Shown here one piece after another: positions 23,291 to 35,099 of a stretch of 64,000 nt of DNA. The notes under the pieces are model-generated. The model searched no databases, was not told the DNA's origin, and worked only from the letters and a program-made list of their open reading frames with translations. Position 1 is the first letter of the stretch. The number at the start of each line of letters is the position of its first letter. This DNA comes from Macrotis lagotis (Eukaryota > Chordata > Mammalia > Peramelemorphia > Peramelidae): the NCBI RefSeq assembly GCF_037893015.1, contig NC_133666.1, positions 654,028,957-654,092,956 on the forward strand. Reading direction: 5' to 3'. The translations under genes and the position numbers were made by a program.

Positions 23291-23537
23291 AACCCACTCC
23301 CTAATCCTACCTAGTCTTCATTGTCTTCTCCTTTAGACATGACCTGGGACCCTACACTAACATTTCACCCATTGACCCTAATAATTTCTCATTCACTCTT
23401 TACCACTTATACTACAGCAGAAAATCATAATTCCTCAGCTTGACATTCAAAGCCTTAAATCATCTAAGATGATATCCAGTTGTTTCTCCCAGCCCTTAAT
23501 CTAGAGACTACTGGCCTATTCCTATTCATGGAACATG

Positions 23538-23539
23538 TC

Positions 23540-23570
<31 letters not shown>

Positions 23571-23602
23571 CATATATATATACATATATATACATATATA
23601 TG
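23538..23602. repeat. TATA/CATATA microsatellite
   Basis: About 65 bp of TA with CATA interruptions, similar in type to 11821-11927. Overlapping open frames on both strands are artefacts. Confidence 0.95.
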
Positions 23603-24240
23603 TTTTTCCTATTATATTTTTTTCTTGTTCTGAACTTGATAAAAACCAATGTATATGAGCATTTTGATATATCAAGAAGAATGCAAAAAAGAGAATTGTG
23701 TATGAAATCATGAATCTTCATTATATGCAGCTTGAGTTTTTTAAATATATAATATATTCAATACCTTTACTTCAAAGCTTTCCTCAAAATATTTCTTTCT
23801 AAATCTCCTTCTGCTTTCTTCTATACAGGCAAAAATAAATTTTCATTGATATGCCTATCCTGCTTTTTTCTTTTTGTAACATAATCATTTCTCATACTTC
23901 CCCCACCCGACCTTCCAAAAAAATAAAGAAATACATTTCTTTAGTAAATTCCTTGTGATTATTCCTTGTAAAAACAGGCAAGTAAAACCTATCAACATAT
24001 TCCCCATTTCCACAAATTTGCCTGTCATTCTGTGCATCACTTTCAAGAAGTGGAAAACATATTTTATTGTCAGGGCTCTGGGGTCATGATTGATCCATCA
24101 TTGTATTGATCATAGTTCTTAAGTCCTACGAAATTGGTTTTTCCTTACAATTTTTAGTCAATGTTTAAATTGATTTCTTGATTCATTTTTTATTATATAT
24201 ATAGATCCTAATCTTTCATAATTTTTAACCCTATAATATT
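23603..24240. other. Nothing recognised
   Basis: AT-rich sequence with no identifiable element. Confidence 0.35.
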
Positions 24241-24519
24241 ATCTTAACATTGAACCTCAGGACAGACCTCAGAAAATAACAGTAAGAAGGAACAGAGACT
24301 TGGGGCATTGCTCTTCTTACCTAAGGACTAGAACTTAATTACATTTATAGCTATTGGCTAATAATAATTATAAAACCAAAATTAAAATGAGCAAACAAAG
24401 GAGAAAGAACCCAATCATAGATAGCTACTATGGGAATAGAAAAGATCTGGGATCATGTTCAGAGGAAGATAATGGAGCTAAAAAAATGTTACTTCTTTTT
24501 CTTTTTTCTTTTATAATTT

Positions 24520-24662
24520 TATTTATTTAAGGCAATTGGAGTTAAGTGACTTGCCCAAGGTCACACAGCTAAGTAATTGTTAAATGTCTGAGGTCAGTTT
24601 TGAACACAGGTCCTCCTGACTCCAGGGTTGGTGCTCAATCCACTGTGCCTAGATGCTCCCTT
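24520..24662 (-). repeat. tRNA-derived marsupial SINE
   Basis: Reverse copy (GGAGTTAAGTGACTTGCCCA ... CACTGTGCCTAGATGCTCCC) within the ORF1 remnant. Confidence 0.88.
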
Positions 24663-24730
24663 GTTATTCCCTTTTCAATAAGAAATGTCAAATAATATCA
24701 AAAACAAGAACTTTAAAAATCAATTAAGAG

Positions 24731-24876
24731 GGGTGGCTAGGTGGCACAGTGGATAAAGCACCGGCCCTGAAGTCAGGAATACCTGGGTTCAAATCCGGCC
24801 TCAGACACTTAATAATTACCTAGCTGTGTGGCTTTGGGCAAGCCACTTAACCCCATTTGCTTTGCAAAAACCTAAA
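24731..24876 (+). repeat. tRNA-derived marsupial SINE, young
   Basis: Near-consensus copy with a 16-bp target duplication AAAAATCAATTAAGAG at 24715-24730 and 24877-24892. Confidence 0.95.
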
Positions 24877-25012
24877 AAAAATCAATTAAGAGAGATTGAA
24901 GGAGAAATTAGGGAAAAAAAAGAGCAATCCAAAAAAGTCAAGAAAACAATAGAAAGAAAGTTAACCAACTTGAAACAGAGAATCAAAAACTTAAGGAAAT
25001 AAATCATTCCTT

Positions 25013-27000
25013 TTTTTAAAAAAATTATTTATTTTCATCCATATGTACATGCATATTTCCAAGTTACAAAATTTCCCTCTGTCCTCCCTTCCCACACCTC
25101 TCCCCTCAATAGGGAACAATCAGGTTAGCATTTTACATACATATTTTATTAAACATGTCTAGAAATTAGTAATTTTTGGTATGAGGAAATAGGATTGAGG
25201 GAAAGAGTATTCATCAGATTCAGAAGGGTTGTTTTTTTTTCTGTGTGTTTTGTTTTGTTTTTCTTCCTCTGGTTGGGGTTAATACAGTCCATAACCAATA
25301 TATATTTGCTTCCATCAAGGTTGTAAGTCATTCCATGCTTCTCTAGAATACAACCATTTATGGTTTCTTATAAAACAATAGTATTCCATAGTATTCATGT
25401 ACTATAACTTGTTTAGCCATTTCCCAAATGATGGGGATCCCCTCAATTTCCAATTCTTTGCCACTAAAAAAAGAGCTGCTATGAATATTTTGAAATATGT
25501 AGGATTTTCCCCATTTTTTATAATTTCTTTTTATAATTTCTAGAATTGGAATTTCTGGGTCAACAGGTATGAAATGTTTTATTGTTCTTTGGGCATCATT
25601 CCATATTGCTCTCCAGAAATATTGGATCCATTCACAACTTCACCAGCAATACATCAATGTCCAAATCCTCCCTCAACCTCTCCAATGTTGATCATCTTTC
25701 CTTTTTCTTATCTTGGTTAATCTAATTAGGTGTGAGATGATATCTCATTATTGTTTTAATTTGCATTTCTCTAATCAATAATGATTTGGAACACTTTTTC
25801 ATATAATTATATACAGCTTTAATTTCTTCATTTGAAAAATGTCTGTTTATATCCTTTGACCATTTATCAACTGGGGAATGGCTTGTGATCTTATAAATTT
25901 GATGCAATTCTCCAAATATTTTAGAAATTAGACCTTTATCAGAACTCCTGGTTGTGAAGATTGTTTCCCAGCTTTATGCTTTCCTTTGAATTTTGACAGC
26001 ATTGATTTTATTAGTGCAAAAATTTTTTAATTTAATATAGTCAAAATCATTCATTTTGCAGTTTATAATCTGCTCTAATCCTTGTTTGATCATAAATTTA
26101 TCCCTTTCCCATAAATCAGATAAAGTATTTTTTGGTTTATTAACTTATCTATGATATCACTCTTTATGTCTAAATCCTGTACCCCTTTTGACTTTATTTT
26201 GGTATAGGGTATGAGATGTGGATCTATGCCTAGTTTTTGCCATATTATTTTCCAATTTTCCCAACAATTTTTGTCAAATAGTGAGTTCTTATCCCAGAGG
26301 CTGATGTCTTTGGGTTTGTCAAATAGTACCATTATCCTATTTCTTAATCAGTACCAGGCTGTTTTGATGACTTGCTTTTTAGTATAGTTTTAAATCTGGT
26401 AGAGCTAGGCCACCTTCCTTTACCCTTTTTTTCATCAATTCCCTTGCTATTCTTGCTCTTTTCAATGTTGTTCCAGATGAATTTTGTTACTATTTTTTCT
26501 AGCTCAGTAAAGTAGTTATTTGGTAGTTTGATTGGTATGGCACTGAATAAATAATTTAATCTGGGTAGAAATGTCATTTTTATTATATTAGCTCAACCTA
26601 ACCAAGAGCATTTGACATTTTTCCAATTATTTAGATCTGACTTTATTTGAGTGAGGAGTGCTTTATAATTGTGTTCATGCAGTTTCTGGGTTTGTCTTGA
26701 GAGGTAGATTCCCAGGTATTTAATGTTGTCTACAGTTATTTTAAATGGAATTTCTCTTTCTATCTCTTACTCTTGGGTTTTGTTGTTCATATATAGAAAT
26801 GCTGATCATTTATGTGGGTTTATTTTTATATCCTGCTACTTTGCTGAATTTGTTCATTGTTTAAAGGAGTTTTTTAGATGAATTTCTTGGGTTCTCTAGG
26901 TATACCATTATATCACCTGCAAAAAAGTGAAAGTTTTGCTTCCTCATTGCCAATTCTGATTCCTTCAATTTCTTTTTCTTCTCTTATTGTTACTGCTAGC
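25013..27000 (-). mobile_element. 5'-truncated L1 (ORF2 C-terminal half and 3' UTR)
   Basis: Minus-strand frames carry [20 protein letters not shown] and [10 protein letters not shown] (26344-26577), SLWDKNSLFDKNCWENWKII (26090-26332) and SPVDKWSKDINRHFSNEEIK (25722-25907), the usual post-RT part of ORF2. The target duplication AATAAATCATTCCTT (24998-25012) / AATAAATAATTCCTT (27001-27015) shows the exact insertion into the older ORF1 remnant. Stops and frameshifts make it inactive. Confidence 0.85.
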
Positions 27001-27584
27001 AATAAATAATTCCTTGAAAACCAAAGGAAAGTTCATAAAGAAATAATAAAAACAAAATCAAAAGAATAAAAAAAGAAGCATGAAATATCTCATCAGAGAA
27101 AAATAGCTGATCTGAAGAACAGATCAAAGAGAAATAATATAAGAATAATCAGACAACCTAAAAATTATGATTAAAAAATTGATATACAATTACATGAAAT
27201 TATTAAGGAAAATTTCCCAGAGGTTCTAGAACAAGAAAGCAAAGCAGAAATAGATTCAAACTACCAATCTCAACCTGAAAGAGATCCCAGGAGGAAAACA
27301 TGGGAATATGAAAGAAAAATTTCAAAGCTCCCCAATTAAAAAGAAAATATTGGAGGCAACAAGAAAAACCAATTTAAATATTGTGGATTTATTTATTACT
27401 AAGGATTACACAAGATTTAGTAGCTAGTACGGTCATTGCCCATGAAAGCATCTTCCCAATTTTCTGCATTCCTTCCATTTTAAGCTACAAATGTTTTATT
27501 TATACTTATAAGATGAGAACATTGTTGAAGTATAAAATGGATCATTTTGATTATTTTAAGTTTTCTTGTATAAATGAAACATGC

Positions 27585-27975
27585 AGTTAAGACTAGAAAG
27601 AATGCAGAAAATTGGGAAGAGGCTTTCATGGACCATCTCTCAGATAGATGGTGATTGAATTGGAATTTTGCTACAGTGTAGGAGATGCTGAGCTGTTTAA
27701 CTTAGAAAAGTATGAAAAGACTTGAACTTATGAAGGAGGATGCTGTCCACTTTCAGAGAAACAGATGACAAGAGGACATAAGTAAAATACAGACTTGCAT
27801 ATGTGTGTGTATGAGTATATGTGTGAATATACCATATGATCACAAACATTTGTGTATATTCATGTATGTGTATATATGTGTGTGTATCTGTACTTAATTT
27901 TAGCTTTTTGGGTGGGAGAGGAGGAGGTAGGTGAAAAAAATTTAAAAATAAAATAAAAAGTGCACAGCAGAAAAT
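27585..27975 (+). mobile_element. Probable L1 3' UTR fragment
   Basis: GGAGGATGCTGTCCACTTTC and AGAGAAACAGATGACAAGAG resemble the L1 3' UTR found elsewhere in the window. It ends in an A-rich stretch with TG-rich microsatellite drift in the middle. Confidence 0.45.
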
Positions 27976-28970
27976 AAAAGAAAACCTACAAGAATACAAA
28001 AAAAGAGCTGGAAATTTTGAATCTGATGAGTCTACAGATTTTCTTGAAATGGAAATTCATTCTTTTATATTGAACTCTCTCTTATGTTCTATGTACATGA
28101 CAATGTTATTTTTTTCTTTTCTCATTTTGTATTTAAGTTTAAAATTAAAATGTATTAAAAGAGGAAGAATGACAGTATCTATAAGCAAAGCCTCATAAAA
28201 GAAACACATCATGAGGAAAAAGTTGGGAAAGAATTGAGAGTTATAGAAGAAAGAGTTGGAAAGAGAATAAAAAAATTGGAAAAACTGATCCAAACATTGC
28301 CCAACTAGTAAACTACCCCAAAATTAGAATGTACCAAATAGAAACTAATGATTCCATGAGACAACCAGAACTATTAAAACAAAGTCAAAAGACTGAAAAA
28401 ATAAAATATAAGGTATCTGGTAGAAAAAAAAACAATTCATCTGGAAAACTGAGCTAGGAAAAAAAAAAACTAAGACTCATTAGACTATCTGAATGCCAAG
28501 CATCTCCCCCCCCAAAAAAGCCTGGATATCATATTTCAAGAAATCCTAAAACTGCTCACATTTCTTAGAACCAAAGAGAAATAGAATCCATCAGTTACTT
28601 CCTAAAAGAAACTCCAAACATACTCTCAGGAACATTAACCAAAATCCAGAGCTTCCACATCAAAGAAAAAACACTACAAAGCAGTTAGAAATAAAAGATC
28701 TGAAATATTAAGGAACCATAGTAAGGGTCACATATGATCTGACAACCAATACTATCCAAGGCAAAACACTAGAGTGGAGAAAATCTTTTTTTAGTGAATT
28801 AAAAATAATTAAGGAATAAATGAGAATAAACCACTCATAGTCAGATATAGGGAGAAGGTACTCATGGCCCCCCTCTAAAACTTGTAAACATTCATAGAGA
28901 GATTCTAGACTGAGGGCCTGGGAGTAGTTCTGGTTTCATGATCTTAACAATGGATAAAAAAAAAGAAGAA
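27976..28970 (+). repeat. Degenerate LINE-like sequence, type unresolved
   Basis: A-rich plus-strand sequence whose wording (CCAAACATACTCTCAGGAAC, TCACATATGATCTGACAACC) resembles a LINE first-ORF region, but frames are too broken to assign. Left and right borders are not visible. Confidence 0.35.
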
Positions 28971-28976
28971 GAAGAG

Positions 28977-29142
28977 GGGCGGCTAGGTGGCGTAGTGGAT
29001 AAAGCACTGGCCTTGGAGTCAGGAGTACCTGGGTTCAAATCCAGTCTCAGATCAAATCCGGTCTCAGACACTTAATAATTACCTAGCTGTGTGGTCTTGG
29101 GCAAGCCACTTAACCCCATTTGCCTTGCAAAAACTAAAAAAA
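28977..29142 (+). repeat. tRNA-derived marsupial SINE with internal duplication
   Basis: Near-consensus head (GGCGGCTAGGTGGCGTAGTG). The segment TCAAATCCAGTCTCAGA is followed at once by TCAAATCCGGTCTCAGA (29034-29068), a 17-bp tandem duplication not present in other copies here. Confidence 0.95.
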
Positions 29143-29197
29143 AAGAGCAATACACTGGGAAGGGGCATAGAAGGGAAAAAAGATTAAGGAAAATTAT

Positions 29198-29366
29198 CTC
29201 ACATTATGTACAAGCAGACATCTGTACAATCAAGGAGGAAGGAATGATGGGGCAATTTATACTTTAACCTTAATTTAATCTGATTTCACATTATATACAA
29301 GCAGACATCTGTACAATCAAGGAGGAAGGGATGACAATTTACACTTTAACCTTAATCTAATCTGAA
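29198..29366. repeat. Two-copy tandem duplication, unit about 85 bp
   Basis: CACATTATGTACAAGCAGAC (29200) recurs as CACATTATATACAAGCAGAC (29287), and both copies continue in parallel through CATCTGTACAATCAAGGAGG and CTTTAACCTTAAT. A few substitutions and a 5-bp length difference separate them. Confidence 0.9.
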
Positions 29367-29396
29367 CTGGTCAAAAAAAAAAAAAAGAAAGGACAT

Positions 29397-29397
29397 C

Positions 29398-29447
<50 letters not shown>

Positions 29448-29452
29448 TAGAT
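29397..29452. repeat. (GATA)n microsatellite
   Basis: About 13 near-perfect GATA units. Confidence 0.97.
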
Positions 29453-29595
29453 ATATTCACACAGAGTACAGAAATATATCACACTAAGCAATAAAATAGG
29501 AAAGAAAAAGGAAACGGTAGAGGGAGGAGTGAGAGAAAAGGTAGAATGATGGAGGGATTAGTCTTAAGCAAAAACAAACTCAATTTCATACAGAA

Positions 29596-29599
<4 letters not shown>

Positions 29600-29638
<39 letters not shown>
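29600..29638. repeat. (AT)n microsatellite
   Basis: About 19 perfect AT units. Confidence 0.97.
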
Positions 29639-29640
<2 letters not shown>

Positions 29641-29687
29641 CTCTTTTTAAGGTGAGAAAGAATGAGAAGGTAGTAGTAAACTGAGGG

Positions 29688-29935
29688 CACCTGGGTGGCA
29701 CAGAGGATGGAGTTCAGACCCTGGAGTCAAGAAAACATGAGTTCAAATAACAGCCTCATACATTTGCTAGTTATGTTACCCTTGGCAAGTCACTAAACCC
29801 TGTTTGCCTTAGTTTCCTAATCTGTAAACTAGAGAAGGAAATGGTAAACCACTCCAGTATTTTTACCAAGAACACATCAAATGGGGTCACAAAGTATTAG
29901 ACATGACTGAAAATGACTGAACAACAATGGCAAAC
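29688..29935 (+). repeat. BovB-tailed SINE
   Basis: SINE head (CACCTGGGTGGCACAGAGGA), then TAGAGAAGGAAATGGTAAAC and the BovB-type tail AATGGGGTCACAAAGTATTA / ACATGACTGAAAATGACTGA / ACAACAA. The BovB at 44965-46080 ends in nearly the same tail. Confidence 0.85.
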
Positions 29936-29982
29936 TTGTAAATTAGGGAATGGATGAGCAAATGATGGTATACAAATGTAAT

Positions 29983-30288
29983 GGACTTATTGTTTGTCCT
30001 TCATTCTTGAAAACAATGACATCAGGATGGTGATGCCATGGCAAGCAAGTGACTGCATTTCATTGAGGGTGGCTATGCTAAGTCACCAGTGTCACTTTCT
30101 CCTCTGGAACCATCTAGGTCCAGTGGCCAAATATGAATCAGGACAACTGGAGATGGCCCTGGATGTGATTAAATGACTTGCCCAAGGTCACACAGCTAAT
30201 AATTGTCAAATGTCTGATGTTGGATTTGAGCTCAGTTCCTCCTAATTCCAGAATTGGTGCTCTATCCACTGCTCCACCTAGGGGCCAC
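29983..30288 (-). repeat. Mar1-like SINE (RTE tail)
   Basis: Reverse copy: tail GTCCTTCATTCTTGAAAACA at the left, body GGCCAAATATGAATCAGGAC, tRNA head GTGCTCTATCCACTGCTCCA at the right. Confidence 0.85.
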
Positions 30289-30499
30289 ATAAATGTGATA
30301 ATAAAATATGCTATCCATATCTTGATAGAAAAGTAAAAGTCTCAGAATGCAGAATGAGGAAAAAAAGTCTGGATATGACCATTGTTGAAATATGTTTTGA
30401 TTGAATATATGTCTGCATTCTGTATGAAGTTTTTCATGTGATCTCAATTGGTATGAGGAGAGGGTTAAGGTGGGAGCTGTTAGCTGATTTAAACAAATA

Positions 30500-30975
30500 A
30501 AATATTTTTTAAAAAACAACTCAGGTGCCATCTCACATTCATCAGATTGGTGGTTAATGAAAAAGGAAAATGACAAATGCTGGAGAAGCTGTAGGGAAAC
30601 AGGTACCTTAATGCATTGTTAGTGGAGCTGTGAATGGATCCAACGATTATGGAAAGAAATCTGGAACCTTGTCTAAAAAGTTTTTAAACCACTGGCATAT
30701 ACTTTGAACCATTGATACCATTACCAGGTCCATACTCCAAAGACACCAAAGAAGAAGGAAAAGACACCAATGTATAAAAATATTCATAGCACTTATTTTT
30801 GCATTAGCAAAAACCAAGAGGACACCCATTAATTGGAGAATGGCTAAACAAGTTCTGATATATATGCATGTGATGGAAGACTATTGTGCTATAAGAAATT
30901 ATGTAAGGGATGGTTTCAGAGAAACCTGAGAAGGTTTTTGTGAACTGATACAAAGTGAATAAGTAGAATCAGGAG

Positions 30976-31018
<43 letters not shown>

Positions 31019-31315
31019 AAAAAGAACAATATTATAAAATAAATCAACTTTGAAAGATTTATTGACTCTGATCAATGTCATACCCAAAATATTTTCAAAA
31101 GATTTATGAAGAAACATGATATCCACTTTCAATTAGAAAGATGATAGATTTAGGGTGTATAGTGAGGAAAATATTTTTAAATATCTTTCTTTTTTTTGGA
31201 TAAGGCTGATATAGGAATTTTTATGAACAATTGTACATATTTACTCTGGGTTTTGTTTTTCTTACCCTCTCAATGAGTAGGGTATAGGAAGGGGAAAGGA
31301 AAAAATTTGACGTTA
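30500..31315 (+). mobile_element. 5'-truncated L1, ORF2 end and 3' UTR
   Basis: TGGAGCTGTGAATGGATCCA and ACACCCATTAATTGGAGAAT mark the ORF2 C-terminal region, and ATGATATCCACTTTCAATTA the 3' UTR. It ends next to HAL1 copy C. An (AC)n run of about 18 units lies inside at 30979-31013. Confidence 0.75.
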
Positions 31316-32266
31316 AGACTAAAGTAAGGAACAAAGTCAAGATGATGATAGAAGAACCTCTCTTAGGTACTCTCTCTATAATATTTCAAAACTCATTAAA
31401 AAAATGACTCTAACTAAATTTTCAAGAGACAGAACCTACAGAAAGATCCAGTGAGGCTGTTCTCCAGACCAAGGTAACCTGCAAAATAGTGGAAAGGCTC
31501 CACTCCACAGGGTTAAAAGGGCAGCCTGCCAGAGTGAAGGAACTTCAGCCTCCCAGAGGCAGCCCCAGGGTGCCTGGGAACATGGCTCATGGCAGCAGGG
31601 CCAGTTTCCTGACCTACACCCCAGAGAGCACTGGGGACAACTTGGAAGATCAGTGGGAGGACCTCTGCCAGAGTGAGCTTCTGAAGCCCAGCTCTTAGGG
31701 CACTCAGTGAGCAGCAGTGGCCACAGCAGCCCAGATCCAGGAAAAGGAAGCAGGCAGAGCCGGTAAGCAGGAGCCCCGAGACAACTGAGCCTTGAATGCT
31801 CAGCCTACCAAAGGTAGGGGAGTAGAGAGAGACTTTCGAGATTTGTCCTCTGTCCTTGGGACAGGACTCTGGGGCTCTAACCACATTCAGATCCTAATCA
31901 TAGTCTAGGCCCCCCATAGAACAGCAGGGCCCCCCACCTCAGGCCTGTGGCAGAGGGGTGCACTTGTGGTCATTCACAGACCAGGAGGGAAGACAAAGTT
32001 TCACACATTGAGATCCTTGTTGGGGGGGTATCACAATACTACCTCAAAAGCTCAGGAAGCACCCCAAAACCAGGCTCAGGCTGGGGAAATGAGTAAACAG
32101 AGAAAAAAGAGGAACACCTTTGAAAAATACATTGTCTTTGATCCCAAGAAGGATCAAAATACTCAATCTGAAGATGAGGAAATACAAACTTCTGCATCTA
32201 AAGACTCCAAGAAAAACAGAAGTTGCGATCAGGCTATGAAAGAGCTCAAAAAAGATTTTGAAAATC

Positions 32267-33530
32267 TGAAGTAAAATATCAATGTTTGTGAAATTCCTGT
32301 ATAGAAAGGGGTCCCTGACATTCTTCTGGGTCCTGATAAATTTCTTAGAAATACAAATTTGCCCTGAAAAGATGATGAAAAAGGATAAAAACATCATTTG
32401 TACAAAAATATTCATAGCAGCCCTGTTTGTGGTGGCAAAGAATTGGAAATCAAGTAAATGTCCTTCAATTAGGGAATGGCTTAACAAACTGTGGTATATG
32501 TATGTCATGGAACACTATTGTTCTATTAGAAACCAGGAGGGATGGGAATACAGGGAAGCCTGGAAGGATTTGCATGAACTGATACTGAGTGAGATGAGCA
32601 GAACCAGAAAACACTGTACACCCTAACAGCAACATGGGGGTAATGATCAACCCTGATGGACTTGCTCATTCCATCAGTGCAACAATCAGGGACAATTTTG
32701 GGCTGTCTGCAATGAAGAATGCCATCTATATCCACATAAAGAGCAGTGGAGTTTGAACAAAGTTCAAACACTATTCCCTTTAATTTAGAAAAAAACCCAG
32801 ATATCTTATTGTCTGATCTTGTTATCTTGTATACTCTTTGTTTCTTCCTTAAGGATATGATTTCTATCTCATGACACTCAATTTGTATCAATGTACAACA
32901 TGGAAACAAAGTAAAGACTGACAGAGTGCTTTCCCTCGGGGCGGGGGGGGGGGGAGGGAAGTAAGATTGGGGAACAATTGTAAAACTCAAATAAAATCTT
33001 TAATAAAAGAAAAATTAAAAAAGTAAATACAAATTTGGCCAGGTGCCTTTGGGTCTGAAAATAATAAAACTCAAGTGCTTGACCTAAGAGTCCAGGATAT
33101 ACTATAAAATTGTTTGAATATTCACAAAGCACCCTCATCAGCCTAATTATCTTGCTGTATCTGTTAAATTCCAGGACTGCCTCCTCCTTCCCCAGGTGTG
33201 GCTGGAACAATAAGACAGTAAATTCCTCAAACCTGTGGGAAGCCCATGAATATGTGACTCCCTCCATCTCAGGAAATATGTTCAAAGACCCTGACCCTTT
33301 TCCTACTCTGTCTATAGGAACACTATATTTACATATGATAAGATGATCTTTCCTTCTGTATCCTGTTTGGTCTCAGTATCTCCCCCCAAAAAACACTATA
33401 AAAACCCTATCCCTTGAACACTCAGGGACTGTCTGATTTGGGTACTCTTTATCCCCAGGCCAGACCCTGGGAAATAAAGATCTCCAGACTTATCAAATTC
33501 CAGTCTCCATCTCACTCTTTGGGTTCAACA
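32267..33530 (+). mobile_element. Solo LTR of a fossil retrovirus, holding an L1 fragment
   Basis: The LTR begins TGAAGTAAAA at 32267 and ends TTCAACA at 33530, with the 4-bp host duplication AATC on both sides (32263-32266, 33531-33534). It has a TATA-like ACTATAAAAACC at about 33398 and AATAAA at about 33474 in the right order. Without the inserted L1 it is about 590 bp. A 4-bp duplication fits a class I (gamma-like) origin. No internal viral sequence remains. Confidence 0.75.
32362..33024 (+). mobile_element. L1 3' fragment inserted in the solo LTR
   Basis: ORF2 C-terminus (IFIAALFVVAKNWKSSKCPS, then EWLNKLWYMYVMEHYCSIRN), aligning with human L1 MFIAALFTIAKTWNQPKCPT, followed by the 3' UTR with a G-run at 32939-32956 and an AATAAA tail. 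The target duplication AAATACAAATTTG at 32349-32361 and 33025-33037 fixes both borders. This is the best-preserved L1 3' end in the window. Confidence 0.9.
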
Positions 33531-33730
33531 AATCAAGTAAGGGAAATAGAAGAAAAATTGGGGAAATAAATGAGAGAGATGCAGGAAAAAAAATGAAAAA
33601 GAAGTCAGCAGCTTAGTCAAGGAGATCCAAAAAATGCTGAAGAAAATAACATGTTAAAAATCAGCATAGGTCAAATGGATAAAACAGTTCAAAAAGTTAC
33701 TGAAAAGAATGCTTTAAAAAGCAGAATTGA

Positions 33731-33896
33731 GGGAGCGGCTAGGTGGCATAGTGGATAAAGCACCAGCCTTGGAGTCAGGAGTCCCTGGGTTCAAATCCGA
33801 TCTCAGACACTAATAATTACCTAACTGTGTGGCCTTGGGCAAGTCACTTAACCCCATTTGCCTTGCAAAAACCTAAAAACAACAACAACAACAAAA
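33731..33896 (+). repeat. tRNA-derived marsupial SINE in HAL1 copy C
   Basis: Perfect 15-bp target duplication AAAAAGCAGAATTGA (33716-33730 and 33897-33911), with an ACAACAACAA-rich tail. Confidence 0.95.
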
Positions 33897-35099
33897 AAAA
33901 AGCAGAATTGACCAGATGGAAAAAGAGATAAGAAAGTTATCTGAGGAAAACAAATCCTTCAAATGTAGAATGGAATTAAAGGAAGCTGTTGACTTATGAG
34001 AAGTCAAGACACAATACTTCAAAAACCAAAAGAATAAAAAATTAGAAGAAAATGTGAAACATCTCATTGAAAAAACAACCAATCTGGAAAACAGATTCAG
34101 GAAAGATAATTTTGAAATTATTGGGATACCTGAAAGCCATGATAAGGAAAAGAGCCTTGACATCATTTTTAAAGCATTCCTACAGGAAAATTGCTCAGAC
34201 ATCCTAGAAGCAGAGGGCAAAATAGAAATTGAGAGAATCCACTGATCTCCCCCAGAAAGCGATCCAAAAAAAAACCCAACCCCCAGGAATATTATAGCCA
34301 AGTTCCAGAACTCCCAAGTAAAAGAGAAAATATTACAAGCAGCCAGAAGAACACAATTCAAATATCATGGAGCTGCCGTCAGGATCACATACGACTTAGC
34401 AGCAACTACATTAAGGGCTTGTAGGACTTGGAATATAATATTCCTGGAGGCAAAAGAGCTCAGAATGCAACCAAGAATCAACTACCCAGCAAAACTGAGC
34501 ATCCTATTCCAGGGGAAAAGATGGACTTTCAATGAACCAGGGGAATTTTTGTTCCTTTTGAAACAACCAGAGCTGAACAGAAGGTTTGATCTTCAAATAC
34601 AGGACTCAGGTGAAGGATAGAGAGTGGAGAAGGGTAAAATATGAGGGACTTAATGATGATGAACTGCAAGTATTTCTGCATAGAAAAATGATGCTGATAA
34701 TACTCATATGAAACTTCTCATTTAATAGAGCAAGTAGAAGGAACTTTTATAGTTGAAGCACAGGAGAGAGCTGAATTTAAAGATATAATATAGTATAAAA
34801 ATGGAGTCAAGGGCTAAAAGGGAAATATAATGGGAGTAAGAGAAAGGAGAGGTGGAATAGGCTAAGATATTTCATATAATAAGATTTTTTAATTACAACA
34901 AGCTATTGTAATGATATGGAAGGGGGGAAAGCAAGGGAAAATAAAGGAACCTTTGCTCTCATTAGAGGTGGCTCAGAGAAGGAAAAGTATATCTACTCAA
35001 TGGGGTATAGACATCTAGAGTAAGAAAGAGAGAAGGGGGACAGGGCAAAGTGGGGGATGTGAGTGATGGAGGAGAGAGTGGACTGTGGGGGAGAGTGTT

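Larger units (their letters stand above)
24386..27440 (+). pseudogene. Old L1/HAL1 ORF1 remnant, heavily interrupted
   Basis: Starts with MSKQRRK at about 24386 and continues in the A-rich coiled-coil part (24880-25000). It resumes after the inserted L1 at 27016 and shows the domain order of ORF1: GAGGTTCTAGAACAAGAAAG (the QE..I region), KLPN, then GAAAATATTGGAGGCAACAA and TACACAAGATTTAGTAGCTA (the ITQDLVA motif) to about 27430. Two SINEs and a 2-kb L1 lie inside. Many stops; older than copies A to C. Confidence 0.65.
32089..34620 (+). pseudogene. L1/HAL1 ORF1, split by an LTR and a SINE
   Basis: Starts as MSKQRKKRNTFEKYIVFDPK. The coiled coil is cut at 32266 by the LTR and resumes at 33535 (GTAAGGGAAATAGAAGAAAA). 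It then runs past the SINE to NLENRFRKDNFEIIGIPESH, ILEAEGKIEIERIH and the C-terminal NYPAKLSILFQGKRWTFNEP, with TAG at 34618. Separate stops and frameshifts also occur. Where copy A lost two bases, this copy keeps the ancestral AAGTTATCTGAGG at about 33933. Confidence 0.75.

Noticed and set aside
29397-29452. Regular GATA array considered as a CRISPR-like or regulatory array
   Set aside because: Simple 4-bp microsatellite without spacers.
32044-32508. 154-codon minus-strand frame
   Set aside because: Antisense shadow spanning HAL1 ORF1, the LTR edge and an L1 fragment; it crosses three elements.
32526-33285. Two minus-strand frames of 154 and 135 codons
   Set aside because: Antisense to an L1 3' UTR and the solo LTR; no protein similarity.
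33873-34361. 162-codon minus-strand frame with a Cys run
   Set aside because: Antisense of HAL1 ORF1 and of a SINE tail (ACAACAACAA).
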